NCBI RefSeq assembly: GCF_008386495.1
Contig: NZ_VTHJ01000045.1
Span: forward strand, 5,777-69,776
Source of the DNA: Streptomyces tailanensis
GTDB lineage: Bacteria; Actinomycetota; Actinomycetes; Streptomycetales; Streptomycetaceae
Length of the DNA stretch: 64,000 nucleotides
Reading direction: 5' to 3'
Of this stretch, positions 35,349 to 44,047 are shown piece after piece. A model generated the notes under the pieces. That model was not told the origin of the DNA and did not search any database. It worked only from the letters and a program-made list of their open reading frames with translations. The position numbers were made by a program, and so were the translations under genes. How positions within the stretch are numbered: the stretch's first letter is position 1; each line of letters starts with the position of its first letter.

Positions 35349-36740
35349 TCACCCGACGTCGAGGCGGAGAAGGTCCTCCTCCGTCTCCCGGCGGACGATC
35401 ACCCGGGCCTCTCCATCATCGACGGCGACGACCGGCGGGCGCAGGGCGTGGTTGTAGTTGCTGGCCATCGAACGGCAGTAGGCACCCGTCGCGGGTACGG
35501 CGATCAGGTCACCCGGTGCCAGGTCCGCCGGCAGGAACGCGTCCTTGACCACGATGTCGCCGCTCTCGCAGTGCTTGCCGACGACGCGGGCGAGCATGGG
35601 CTCGGCATCGCTCGTCCGGGACACGAGGGCGACGCTGTACTCGGCGTCGTAGAGCGCGGTCCGGATGTTGTCGGACATGCCGCCGTCGACGGAGACGTAC
35701 GTGCGCAGGCCGTCCAGCGGCTTGATGGTGCCGACCTCGTAGAGGGTGAAGGCGGTCGGGCCGACGATGGCGCGGCCGGGTTCGACGGAGATACGCGGCG
35801 TGCGCAGCTTGGCGCTCTCGCACTCGCGCGTGACGATCTCGGTGAGCGCCTTCGCGATCTCGTGCGGCTCACGCGGGTCGTCGTCGCTGGTGTACGCGAT
35901 GCCGAGCCCGCCGCCGAGGTCGATCTCGGGCAGTTCGACGCCGTGCTCGTCGCGGACCTCCTTGAGCAGCCCGACGACGCGGTGCGCGGCGACCTCGAAG
36001 CCGGAGGTGTCGAAGATCTGCGAGCCGATGTGGGAGTGGATGCCGATGAGCTCGAGCCCGTCGAGCTTGAGGGCCCGCCGTACGGCTTCCGCCGCCTGCC
36101 CGCCGGCGAGCGGGATGCCGAACTTCTGGTCCTCGTGCGCGGTGGCGATGAACTCGTGCGTGTGCGCCTCGACGCCGACGGTGACGCGGATCTGCACGCG
36201 CTGCCGCTTGCCGAGGGACTGGGCGATGTGCGCAACGCGCACGATCTCCTGGAAGGAGTCGAGGACGATACGCCCGACACCGGCCTCTATGGCCCGGTGG
36301 ATCTCGTCCGTGGACTTGTTGTTGCCGTGGAGGGCGATGCGGTCGGCGGGCATGCCGGCGGAGAGGGCGGTGGCGAGTTCGCCGGCGGAGCAGACGTCGA
36401 GGTTGAGCCCTTCCTCGTGCAGCCAGCGGACGATCGCGCGGGAGAGGAAGGCCTTGCCGGCGTAGAAGACGTCGGCGTCCTGCCCGAACGCGGTACGCCA
36501 GGCGCGCGCCCGGGCGCGGAAGTCGGCCTCGTCGAGGAAGTAGGCGGGGGTGCCGAACTCCTCAGCCAGCGTCTTGACATCGATCCCGCCGACGCGGACG
36601 ACTCCGTCGGCCGCGCGCGTGACCGTCTGCGACCACACCTTCGGGTCGAGCATGTTCAGGTCGGCAGGCGGGGCGGCGTAGTGCCCCTCGGGGAGGACAT
36701 CGGCGTGACGGGGGCCGGCGGGGTGTGCGGATCGGCTCAT
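35349..36740 (-). CDS. lysA: Diaminopimelate decarboxylase
   Basis: Last step of lysine synthesis, decarboxylation of meso-DAP. It is 463 aa, with the PLP lysine in VFYAGKAFLS, the HSHIGSQIFD motif, the phosphate loop DLGGGLGIAY and the C-terminal GKHCESGDI and ATGAYCRSMASNYN. The 187-nt gap to hom suggests a separate transcript. The gap on its 5' side has short tandem repeats (TGGCTCGTA twice, near 36888-36906). Confidence 0.96.
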   Translation of the reverse strand: MSRSAHPAGPRHADVLPEGHYAAPPADLNMLDPKVWSQTVTRAADGVVRVGGIDVKTLAEEFGTPAYFLDEADFRARARAWRTAFGQDADVFYAGKAFLSRAIVRWLHEEGLNLDVCSAGELATALSAGMPADRIALHGNNKSTDEIHRAIEAGVGRIVLDSFQEIVRVAHIAQSLGKRQRVQIRVTVGVEAHTHEFIATAHEDQKFGIPLAGGQAAEAVRRALKLDGLELIGIHSHIGSQIFDTSGFEVAAHRVVGLLKEVRDEHGVELPEIDLGGGLGIAYTSDDDPREPHEIAKALTEIVTRECESAKLRTPRISVEPGRAIVGPTAFTLYEVGTIKPLDGLRTYVSVDGGMSDNIRTALYDAEYSVALVSRTSDAEPMLARVVGKHCESGDIVVKDAFLPADLAPGDLIAVPATGAYCRSMASNYNHALRPPVVAVDDGEARVIVRRETEEDLLRLDVG

Positions 36741-36910
36741 GACTGGTGTGGGCTCTTTCTGACTCTGCGGACTCTGGGCGAGCGGGGGGCCGAGGGCTGG
36801 GAGCCGGTGGGCTTTGGGGCGTTGGGCTTGGGCCGGTCGGCCATGGGCCGGTGGGCTTGGGCTCGTGGGCCCTTCTGGCTTGTGTGGCTCGTATGGCTCG
36901 TATGGCTTGC

Positions 36911-37996
36911 TCAGAGGTATTCGGGTGCGTCGATGCCGAGCAGGGACAGGCCGCCGGCCAGCACCGTCCCGGCGGCTTCGGCGAGCGCCAGCCGGGCGCG
37001 GTGGGCGGCCGAGGGTTTCTCGTCGCCGCGCGGCAGCACCCTGTGCTGGAGGGCGAGCAGGGCGTCGGCGATGACGACCAGCTGCCGGGCGAGACGGTCG
37101 GGGGCGTGGTCGGCTGCCGCCCGGGCGAGGGTGTGGGGGTATTCGGTGAGGGCGGCGAGGAGGGGGGTGGTGTCGCCGGGGGCGTCCAGGGCGCCGGGCT
37201 CGCCGGTGAAGCCGAGGGCGGCGGCGTTACGGGTGAGTGCGCGGGCTCGGGCGTGGGCGTAACGGACCCGGAAGAGGGGGTTGCTCGCGCGCTGCACCAG
37301 GAGGTCGGCGGTGATACGGGGCCGGTCGTGGGCGGCGGGGTGCAGCAGGGCCCAGCGGAGGGCGTCGGGGCCGAGGGGGGTGGGGTCCTCGGGGGCGGGG
37401 ACGGGCCGGAGGTCGATGGGTTGGTCGGAGGCGTTGGGGTCTCCGGGTTCGCCGGGCTTGCCGGGCGCGCCAGCTCCTCCGGCTGCTTCGAACCGCCCGG
37501 GCCTGACGTGGTCGACCTCGACCCGGCCACTCTGGCTGGCGACGATCCGTACGAGCGCGTCGGCGACGACTTCGGCGCGGATGTCGTACGGGATACGGAG
37601 CCGGACGACCTGCCCGGCGAGGGTGCCGCTGTGGCCGTAGGGGGGGTGAGGGTGGTCCGGGGCCTGGGCCCCTTGGGCTCCCTGGATCCGGCGTACGAGG
37701 GCGGTGACGGCGGCCCGGTCGAGGTGGATGTTGAGGAACCCGGGCCCGGTGATCTCGACGGCGGCGACGCCCTCGGTCCGGCTGAGGTGGGGCCGCAGGA
37801 TCTCGGCGACCTGCCGGGGCGGCCGCCCCGCGGGCCGGGCCAGCTGCAAGGCGATGTTCGTCGCGTAGTCCCCACTGCCGCCAGGCCCCGGCACAGTGAC
37901 CACCGCCCGTGCGGGCACCGCCACGCTCAGCTCCCCCCGGTCCACAGCACAACGCACCGCGCGCAGCACGGTGCGGGAGAGCTCGACGGGAGTCAC
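36911..37996 (-). CDS. nrtL: ArgS-related anticodon-binding protein
   Basis: A 361-aa protein with the N-terminal tRNA-elbow-binding domain of arginyl-tRNA synthetase (GDYATNIALQLARPAGRPPRQ, then GPGFLNIHLD) joined to the DALR anticodon-binding domain (VRYAHARARALTRN to the end). The HIGH/KMSKS catalytic core is missing, so it cannot charge tRNA. Its role is unknown; tRNA binding or quality control is the obvious guess. It lies about 830 nt from a tRNA-Arg(CCG) gene. The middle has a Pro/Gly/Ala-rich linker. Confidence 0.85.
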   Translation of the reverse strand: MTPVELSRTVLRAVRCAVDRGELSVAVPARAVVTVPGPGGSGDYATNIALQLARPAGRPPRQVAEILRPHLSRTEGVAAVEITGPGFLNIHLDRAAVTALVRRIQGAQGAQAPDHPHPPYGHSGTLAGQVVRLRIPYDIRAEVVADALVRIVASQSGRVEVDHVRPGRFEAAGGAGAPGKPGEPGDPNASDQPIDLRPVPAPEDPTPLGPDALRWALLHPAAHDRPRITADLLVQRASNPLFRVRYAHARARALTRNAAALGFTGEPGALDAPGDTTPLLAALTEYPHTLARAAADHAPDRLARQLVVIADALLALQHRVLPRGDEKPSAAHRARLALAEAAGTVLAGGLSLLGIDAPEYL

Positions 37997-38161
37997 GGGA
38001 CAAGCGTATGGGAGGAGGGGGGTGGGTATGCGAGCCGGTTTACGTCGGGGTCCGGGATGTGGACGGGGGCGGGGTGATTGCGGAGGCCGGAGGGCGGGTG
38101 GGTGAAGGCCGGGTCGTCGGCGCCGGGGCCGAATCCGCTTCCGGAGTTCTGCTTCCCGGGT

Positions 38162-38653
38162 TCAGCTTCCGGTGCGCCCGGCACGCTCAGCGTGCTCTGC
38201 GTGCTCGGCTCCACCGCCGGTCCCGCCCGCCGGGGTGCCGGCACCGATGTCGAACTGCGGCGAACCGGCGTCGGTCTCCCCACGCTCCACCAACTGTCGT
38301 ACGAGCGCGACGAGTTCGGAGGGCTCGAAGGGCTTGGCGAGGAAGGCGTCGACGCCGACGTCGAGCCCGGCCTCGACTTCGTACTGCGTACAGGCACTGA
38401 CGATGATGAGCGGCAACCGACGCGTCCGGGGATCACCGCGGAGCCTGGCGGCGGTGCGGAGCCCGTCGAGCCGGGGCATCACCACATCAAGGGTGATCAG
38501 GTCCGGGCAAACCTGATCGACGACGTCCAGACACTCGGCACCGTCGGCCGCGGTCACCACCTCGAAGCCCTCCAGCTCGAGGTTGACCCTGATCAGCTGC
38601 CGGATGACCTTGTTGTCGTCCACAACAAGCACCCGACCGGACGCGCCTGGCAC
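38162..38653 (-). CDS. Stand-alone response regulator receiver protein
   Basis: A CheY-like receiver of 163 aa with acidic pair Asp12-Asp13, phosphoacceptor Asp56 (LITLDVVMP) and Lys107 (FLAKPFEP). No DNA-binding output domain follows; the last ~35 residues are a Gly/Ala/Glu/His-rich tail. No histidine kinase is nearby, so the partner is unknown. GTG start. Confidence 0.9.
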   Translation of the reverse strand: MPGASGRVLVVDDNKVIRQLIRVNLELEGFEVVTAADGAECLDVVDQVCPDLITLDVVMPRLDGLRTAARLRGDPRTRRLPLIIVSACTQYEVEAGLDVGVDAFLAKPFEPSELVALVRQLVERGETDAGSPQFDIGAGTPAGGTGGGAEHAEHAERAGRTGS

Positions 38654-38826
38654 AACTCGAGCCTAGGTCCGCACCCACCGCCGCGTCCGGGTTTTCCCCA
38701 CTTCCACCCCCTGCGGGCGGTCTCCCCCAGCTCAACCCCACCCCCGCCCCCATAAAACCCGTTCATGATCTCCCCTGCAGAGCTGGTAGGGTTCTACCCG
38801 TCGCCGCCGAACAAGGCAGCCGACAC

Positions 38827-38898
38827 GCCCCCGTAGCTCAGGGGATAGAGCAACGGCCTCCGGAGCCGTGTGCGCAGGTTCGAATCCTGCCGGGGGCA
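38827..38898 (+). tRNA. tRNA-Arg (anticodon CCG)
   Basis: A complete 72-nt cloverleaf: acceptor GCCCCCG/CGGGGGC, D arm GCTC/GAGC, anticodon arm ACGGC-CTCCGGA-GCCGT (anticodon CCG), variable loop GTGC, and T arm GCAGG-TTCGAAT-CCTGC, followed by encoded CCA at 38899-38901. It is on the strand opposite to the housekeeping genes. The 3' half of such tRNAs is a common attB for actinomycete integrative elements, and island-type genes begin just downstream. Confidence 0.97.
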
Positions 38899-38908
38899 CC
38901 ACCAAAAC

Positions 38909-38942
38909 AAGCCTTGACCTGCAGAAACGTGGGTCAGGGCTT
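38909..38942 (+). terminator. Hairpin terminator after tRNA-Arg
   Basis: AAGCCTTGACC pairs with GGTCAGGGCTT (one G-T wobble) around a 12-nt loop and is followed by AATTTGTT. It begins 10 nt after the tRNA and should end its transcript. Confidence 0.75.
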
Positions 38943-39314
38943 AATTTGTTCATGCCAAAACGCACACGGCCATCCTGGCCATGACCGCTCCGCCCAGCGA
39001 GCCTCCGACCTGTGACTTTGCGGCGCCAGGCGGACGAAATCCCAAATGTCCGATCCCATGAAATCGCCTCGCGTGGGACATGCGTGGGATGGGAGAGCCG
39101 AAAGGCAGAGCCCAAGCCGGAGGACACCTGCTGTGACCTGCGCGTTTGCCGACAAGGACGGTCGAAAAACATACGGAGGGAACAGGCCGTTTGACTTTCC
39201 CGGCTCAGCACTGGGCACGGCTGTGAGCAGGCATTTCGTCGAACGTGACGCTCACTGCTCACGCGGATGCCGGTGTCGGCACCACGACGCGGCCGGTTAC
39301 GGCATGCTGGGTGT
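38943..39314. other. Gap between tRNA-Arg and the island genes
   Basis: About 370 nt with no supportable gene and lower GC than usual. It contains a direct repeat GCGTGGGA at 39071-39078 and 39082-39089 with a nearby inverted TCCCAT at 39054-39059. This could be an integrase arm-site or a repressor site. The promoter for the 39315-40309 gene pair probably lies near 39160-39300. Confidence 0.4.
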
Positions 39315-39635
39315 ATGAGCAGGTACGCCGCCGCGAGGATCTACGCGCTTCCGGAGTCGCTCGACGAGTTGGTCGGGCCGACTTCCGGCACCATGATCCT
39401 GCCCCGGCACATCGACTGGGGCCCGCCCTACGAGTACGACCTCACCGACGAGGCCGACCTGCTCCTGATGTACGAGCGGGTGATTCGCGAGGCCCAGTCC
39501 CCGGCCGACCTACGGGCGCACCTGAACGCCGATCTGTTGTGCCGGCACTGGACGGACCTGTTCCTGCCCGCTCCGGCCCGTGCGGCCTGGCAGGCCCGCT
39601 TCCACGAGCTCTCACCCGCGGCGGCCGCAGCGTAG
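39315..39635 (+). CDS. Small protein paired with an AbiEii-like nucleotidyltransferase
   Basis: A 106-aa soluble protein, MSRYAAARIYALPESL to an Ala-rich end, with features such as LPRHIDWGPPYEYDLTDEADL. I do not recognise a domain. Its TAG stop shares a base with the GTG start of the nucleotidyltransferase (TAGTG), so the two are translationally coupled, as expected for an antitoxin-toxin or other two-part module. An upstream in-frame start at 39267 is possible but less likely. Confidence 0.65.
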   Translation: MSRYAAARIYALPESLDELVGPTSGTMILPRHIDWGPPYEYDLTDEADLLLMYERVIREAQSPADLRAHLNADLLCRHWTDLFLPAPARAAWQARFHELSPAAAAA

Positions 39636-40309
39636 TGGACGAGCTGCACCGCCGACTGATCCGCATCGGGCTCGACGCGCTCGCCGACGACTTCGGCTAC
39701 GCCCTGGCGGGCGGCTACGCCGTCCAGGCCCACCAGATCGTCAACCGGGTCAGTGACGACGTCGACCTCTTTGCTCCGATCAACCGGGCTACCACCGAGA
39801 TGCCTGCCGCTACCGAACGCGTCATCGCCGCCTACGAAGCCGCAGGTTTCACTGTGGAACTGGCCCACCAGAACTCCGAGCACACCTACACCCGGTTGAA
39901 CGTCACCGACCCGGTCAGCGGTACGCAGAACAAAGTCGAGCTCGTCGCCGAGTTCCTCAACCACCCGCCCGTGCCCTCCGAACTCGGCCCAGTCCTGCAC
40001 CCCGACGACGTCGCGGCAGGGAAGACCACCGCCCTGGACGGCCGGGCCGAGGTCCGCGACGCCATCGACGTCGACGGCCTCCTCAAGGCCGGATACACCC
40101 GCGAACGCCTGATGGAGCTGGCCAAGCAGAACGACGACGGCTTCGATCCGCGAATGTTCGCCGACTCACTCGCCCGCATCCAGCGCTACACGGACAAGCA
40201 ATTCGCCGCCTACGGCCTTACTGCCACCGAGGCCGCAGCGCTGCGCGAGCGGTTCGCCGACTGGCGACACCAACTCATCGCGCCGCAGGACGAGAACCCG
40301 GCCCAGTAG
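39635..40309 (+). CDS. AbiEii/AbiGii-type nucleotidyltransferase
   Basis: A 224-aa protein of the DNA-polymerase-beta-fold nucleotidyltransferases related to the AbiEii toxin. The active-site region reads YALAGGYAVQAHQIVNRVSD, then DVDLF at about residues 43-47, giving the Gly-Gly plus Asp-x-Asp arrangement. Type IV AbiE toxins block growth by modifying tRNA, and their antitoxin is an upstream gene. Here the upstream partner is unrelated to the usual AbiEi as far as I can see, so toxin function is inferred. Island context next to an integrase. Confidence 0.75.
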   Translation: MDELHRRLIRIGLDALADDFGYALAGGYAVQAHQIVNRVSDDVDLFAPINRATTEMPAATERVIAAYEAAGFTVELAHQNSEHTYTRLNVTDPVSGTQNKVELVAEFLNHPPVPSELGPVLHPDDVAAGKTTALDGRAEVRDAIDVDGLLKAGYTRERLMELAKQNDDGFDPRMFADSLARIQRYTDKQFAAYGLTATEAAALRERFADWRHQLIAPQDENPAQ

Positions 40310-40364
40310 CGAGCCGGGTCATCTCCGGAGCACTCAGGAAAACCACCCGGCGGGAAGAGGGAGT

Positions 40365-41807
40365 TCAGTGGTATTCGTCCAGCAGAGCCTCGATGCGCTG
40401 GTTGGCGATCGCGGCCCGTCCGTACAGGCACTTGGCGTACTTGGTCATGAGGACCTCGACACTGTTGCCGGCGCGTTCCGCGACCTCCGTGGGATCGACG
40501 CCGGCGTTGAGCCAGGTGGACAGGGCCGAGTGGCGCAGGTCGTAGGGGCGAGCCGCGAGTGGAGTGTTCAGCAGGCCGGGCGGCAGGGCCAGTTCCCGGG
40601 CTTCGTGCCAGACGCGGTCGTACGTACTGGAGGCGAGGACGCCACCACGTTCGTTGAAGAACAGCCGCCCATCATCAGCGGTACCGAAGGTGTGGGCGCT
40701 CTCTCGCCACAGCGCCACCAGCTCGGGCGGCAGCGGCACCGGACGGGTGTCCCCCGGCGGGCGTCCCTTCAGCCCACGCTCGTCATGGAGGCACCCAGTG
40801 TCGGTCCACTTCTTGCCCGCCTGGGGCCGAGTGACGTGCAGGAACACTCTGCCCCAGCCCTCCGCCGGTAGGACGCAGTCCGGCAGGGTCACCGCGACGG
40901 CCTCCTCGGGCCGCAGCCCGGCGTAGTACATGCCGGCGAACAGCCCCACCAACCGCCGCCCGCGAGCCCGCCGGTAGCTGCCAACGTAAGAGACGGCGTG
41001 GAGCAGGGAGCGAACCTGGGCGGGGTTGGCGACCACCCGCGGATCAACCTGCTTGACGGTCTTAGCGATCCGCCAGTTGACGTTGGCGAACGGGTCGTCC
41101 CGGAGTCCGCCCTGCTCGATCGCGTACCGCACGGCGTTCACGAGGGTCATGCGCTTGTGCCGCTGGGTCTCGGCGGCTGCGACCGTGCCGTCCTGTTTCA
41201 GCCGCAGGGTTTGCAGCACGGCCCGCATCACGGCCGGATCCAGCAGGTCGGTCAGCGGGCGTGACGCCCTCGCCGCCCAGCGCAGGGCAAGCCGCACCTC
41301 CGGGGGCGCCGTCCGCAACTCCGGCCGGGGCACGACGAACGCCCAGTTTCGAAGCGCCTGCCGCAGCAGCTCATCACTCGGGCGACCCCGCACGTCCCGG
41401 AGCATCGCCAGGGTGATCGCACACAGCGCGTCATTGGTCTCGTTGCGCGTCTTCGCCGCGACCTGCGGCCAACGCATCCGCAGGTATTCCAACGCGAAGG
41501 CGTACCAGCTGCTGGAGGCCGGGCTGTGGCCCGTCCCCGCAGAGGTCAGGTCATCGGCAGCGCCTTGCCGGACGGCACGGATCAGTGCGGCACCGAGTTC
41601 GTCGACCAGTGCTTTGACGTCTGTCGCGCCTCCCGCAGACCGGCTTCCGCCTGGCCGCGCGGCAATCACAGCCCCTCCCCCGCGCCTCCTTCCGGGGACA
41701 CCGTGCGTCTGAAATGCCGAACTCCTCATGACGTCCACCACCTCTCTGAGCCAGCTCAACGCAGCAGCCCCAGACGGCAAAGGCATCCTCAGAGTCTCAG
41801 TGTCCAC
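40365..41807 (-). CDS. Tyrosine recombinase (integrase)
   Basis: A 480-aa site-specific recombinase. The catalytic domain shows GLRPEEAVAVTLPD (first Arg), then PYDLRHSALSTWLNAG (Arg425), AERAGNSVEVLMTKYAK with the nucleophile Tyr457. The canonical HxxR histidine is Tyr, and the usual His of LGHxS is Asn; I recall both being common in an actinobacterial integrase-like family. It is probably the integrase of the element inserted at the nearby tRNA-Arg. Start uncertain (GTG 41807 or a later ATG); only 41 nt separate it from the divergent antitoxin gene. Confidence 0.85.
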   Translation of the reverse strand: MDTETLRMPLPSGAAALSWLREVVDVMRSSAFQTHGVPGRRRGGGAVIAARPGGSRSAGGATDVKALVDELGAALIRAVRQGAADDLTSAGTGHSPASSSWYAFALEYLRMRWPQVAAKTRNETNDALCAITLAMLRDVRGRPSDELLRQALRNWAFVVPRPELRTAPPEVRLALRWAARASRPLTDLLDPAVMRAVLQTLRLKQDGTVAAAETQRHKRMTLVNAVRYAIEQGGLRDDPFANVNWRIAKTVKQVDPRVVANPAQVRSLLHAVSYVGSYRRARGRRLVGLFAGMYYAGLRPEEAVAVTLPDCVLPAEGWGRVFLHVTRPQAGKKWTDTGCLHDERGLKGRPPGDTRPVPLPPELVALWRESAHTFGTADDGRLFFNERGGVLASSTYDRVWHEARELALPPGLLNTPLAARPYDLRHSALSTWLNAGVDPTEVAERAGNSVEVLMTKYAKCLYGRAAIANQRIEALLDEYH

Positions 41808-41848
41808 GTCAGGCGATGAGCAGGAGGATCGAGGGTAGGATAGGTAGC

Positions 41849-42112
41849 ATGAGTGAGCCTACCGGCAAGTACTCGATCACCATGCCGCGCGACATCGCCG
41901 AAGCCGCCAAGGCCCGCAGCGGCCCCTCCGGCCTGTCCGCCTACGTCGCTGCCGCCGTCACCCGCCAGATCGAACGCGACAACCTCAACGAGCTCATCGC
42001 CGTCGTCGAGGCCGAGCACGGACCCATCACCGAGGAGGAGATCCAGGCCCTGCGCGACCAGCTCCACCAGGCCCGCCGCCAGCAGACGCGCGGTGGAGCG
42101 GACGCCGCGTGA
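41849..42112 (+). CDS. Antitoxin of a PIN-domain toxin-antitoxin pair
   Basis: An 87-aa protein with a short beta strand (KYSITMPRDIAEAAKARS) and a helix (SAYVAAAVTRQIERDNLNEL), like ribbon-helix-helix DNA-binding antitoxins, and a charged C-terminal tail for toxin binding. Its TGA stop overlaps the GTG of the PIN gene (GTGA). Probable autorepressor of the pair. Confidence 0.8.
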   Translation: MSEPTGKYSITMPRDIAEAAKARSGPSGLSAYVAAAVTRQIERDNLNELIAVVEAEHGPITEEEIQALRDQLHQARRQQTRGGADAA

Positions 42113-42522
42113 CCCGCTCCCCCGCCGTCCCCGGCGGCACCCTGGTCCTCGACAGCGAAGGGCTGGCCAAGGCCGTGCTGCGCGACCGCACCGTTACCGC
42201 TTGGCTCGCCCTCGCCCGCGCCGACGACCTCCGGGTCATCACCTCCGCCGCCACCCTCGTCGAGGTGGTCCACCCCCGGATCAACCGCCCGGCCCTGGAA
42301 TGGACCCTGTCCCGCCTCGTCGTCGAGCCGGTCACCGAGCCCATCGCCCGCCACGCCGCCGCACTCCTCGCCGACGCCGGCCTGCACGGCCACAAGCACG
42401 CCATCGACGCCATGCTCAGCGCCACCGCCCTCACAGCCCCCGGCCCCGTCACGGTCCTCACCTCGGACCCCGAGGACCTCACCGCGCTGTGCGGCAGACG
42501 CATCACCGTCATCAAGATCTGA
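42109..42522 (+). CDS. PIN-domain ribonuclease toxin (VapC-like)
   Basis: 137 aa with the four-acid PIN site: Asp15 (TLVLDSEGLAK), Glu52 (AATLVEVVH), Asp100 (HKHAIDAMLSA) and Asp120 (VLTSDPEDLTAL). VapC-type toxins cleave tRNA or rRNA when free of antitoxin. Coupled to the upstream antitoxin by GTGA. Sits between the integrase and the lipopeptide cluster, where it could stabilise the island. Confidence 0.85.
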   Translation: MTRSPAVPGGTLVLDSEGLAKAVLRDRTVTAWLALARADDLRVITSAATLVEVVHPRINRPALEWTLSRLVVEPVTEPIARHAAALLADAGLHGHKHAIDAMLSATALTAPGPVTVLTSDPEDLTALCGRRITVIKI

Positions 42523-42757
42523 CCCAGCACTCTTCCGTAGCGTGGCGAGGTCAGAGGCTGACGTGTGGAAGTACCTGAGGATCTGGTGCAAGACGCGTCC
42601 ACAGAGCTGCACCGCACCGGCCGCGCGCGAACCGGCCGACACACCACACCGGGCTGGAGATCGAGCTCACGTACCCGCGGCACCTATCCAGTCCAGCTCA
42701 GGGCCGAAGTGGCATAACAACGTCTCCACGCTTCGAGGGGAAGGTCATGGACAAGAC

Positions 42758-44047
42758 TCACCAGCGGACCGGAAGTCGCCGCACACCGCGCAACAGAGAA
42801 CCGGGAAGCCAGTTCAGCTCATCCGATTCAGCATTGAGCGCAAGATCTGGGCACCGCTTCAGAAGGCTACGGATGGCGATCACCCCTTCCATGCGGGCCA
42901 GTGGGGCACCAAGACAGTAATGGATGCCATGTCCAAAGGCAAGATGCCCCTGGGAGTTCCGCTGAATATCGAACCGCTCAGGCACGTCGAACCTGTGCTT
43001 GTCGCGGTTTGCCGCAGCCACGGCGACCAGCACCGGGTCCCCTGCCGGAATGATGGTGCCCGCGATGGGAACCGGCTCAAGCGCGAACCGGAACGTGGCC
43101 ATCTCGATGGGGCCCTCGTAGCGGAGCATTTCCTCTACCGCACTATCCAGCAACCCGAAGTCATTGCGCAGCTCCTCCAGTTGGCGCGGATGGCGCAGCA
43201 GTGCGTGCACACCGTTCGAAATGAGATTGACTGTGGTCTCGTGTCCTGCCGACAGCAGCAGATACGCCATGGAACGGAGCTCCTCCGGAGACAGGCGGTC
43301 ACCGTCCTCGTCAGTTGTACGGATAAGCGTGCTCAGCAGGTCGTCGCCCTGATCCTTGCGCTTGCTCTCGATCAGGCTGGCCAGATATTCAGCCAGTTCA
43401 CGGAAGGCCGCCAGCTTCTCCTGAATACCGATGGGCGCGTTGATCGCGTTGGACCAAGCCCGGAAGGCAATACGGTCCATGGAAGGCACGCCGAGCAGTT
43501 CGCAGATAACGCCAATGGACAGGGGGAAGGCATAGGACTCGATCAGATCCGCCCGGTCCAAGCGCAGCATCTCGTCAAGAAGCCGGTCCGCATGCTGCTG
43601 CACCCAGTCCTTCATCGCTTCAACCCGACGGGGCGTGAACTCACGTGATACAAGGCGCCGCAGTCGTGTATGCCGAGGTGGATCAGACACCAGGAGATGC
43701 GGTCCGAGTAGCTCCTGATCCAGGGAACTGGCACCAATCTGTGCGAGGTCCTTGGACAGCCGCTGATCCGCGAGCGCGGCACGTGCCTCCTCGAAGCCGA
43801 CAACGAGCCAGAGCTCCTGCCCGTCGGGCATGCGCACCCAGTGCACGGGGCCTTCCTGGTGTAGCTGGGCGTAAACCGGATACGGATCTCGGTTGAATTC
43901 AGTCGATAGGGCCCTCAGGTCCCTGGCCTCCCGCGGCTTCACGACCCCAGTGCCTGTCGGCTGTATGCCCATAGCGCGTTCTACATCCTTCGAACTATAG
44001 TTCTCATGCGTGGGTCCGCCGCCAGTCGGCGGCCCGCTAGGCGTCAC
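42758..44047 (-). CDS. Cytochrome P450
   Basis: Bacterial class I P450 of up to 429 aa. The I-helix is LLLSAGHETTVNLIS near residue 269, ExxR is EEMLRYEGP, and the haem loop is FGHGIHYCLGAPLARME with the ligand Cys378. The GTG at 44047 overlaps the luxC-like stop (GTGA), so it is coupled to it; an internal ATG (MGIQPTG) is an alternative. Last gene of the lipopeptide operon. No ferredoxin gene is visible nearby, so electron donors come from elsewhere. Likely hydroxylates or oxidises the lipopeptide or its acyl part; the substrate is unknown. Confidence 0.93.
   Translation of the reverse strand: MTPSGPPTGGGPTHENYSSKDVERAMGIQPTGTGVVKPREARDLRALSTEFNRDPYPVYAQLHQEGPVHWVRMPDGQELWLVVGFEEARAALADQRLSKDLAQIGASSLDQELLGPHLLVSDPPRHTRLRRLVSREFTPRRVEAMKDWVQQHADRLLDEMLRLDRADLIESYAFPLSIGVICELLGVPSMDRIAFRAWSNAINAPIGIQEKLAAFRELAEYLASLIESKRKDQGDDLLSTLIRTTDEDGDRLSPEELRSMAYLLLSAGHETTVNLISNGVHALLRHPRQLEELRNDFGLLDSAVEEMLRYEGPIEMATFRFALEPVPIAGTIIPAGDPVLVAVAAANRDKHRFDVPERFDIQRNSQGHLAFGHGIHYCLGAPLARMEGVIAIRSLLKRCPDLALNAESDELNWLPGSLLRGVRRLPVRW

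Noticed and set aside
38900..42757. A second copy of the tRNA-Arg 3' end (right att site) inside the window
   Set aside because: I searched by eye for CCTGCCGGGGGC and TTCGAATCC and found only the tRNA itself; other TTCGAA occurrences have no flanking match.
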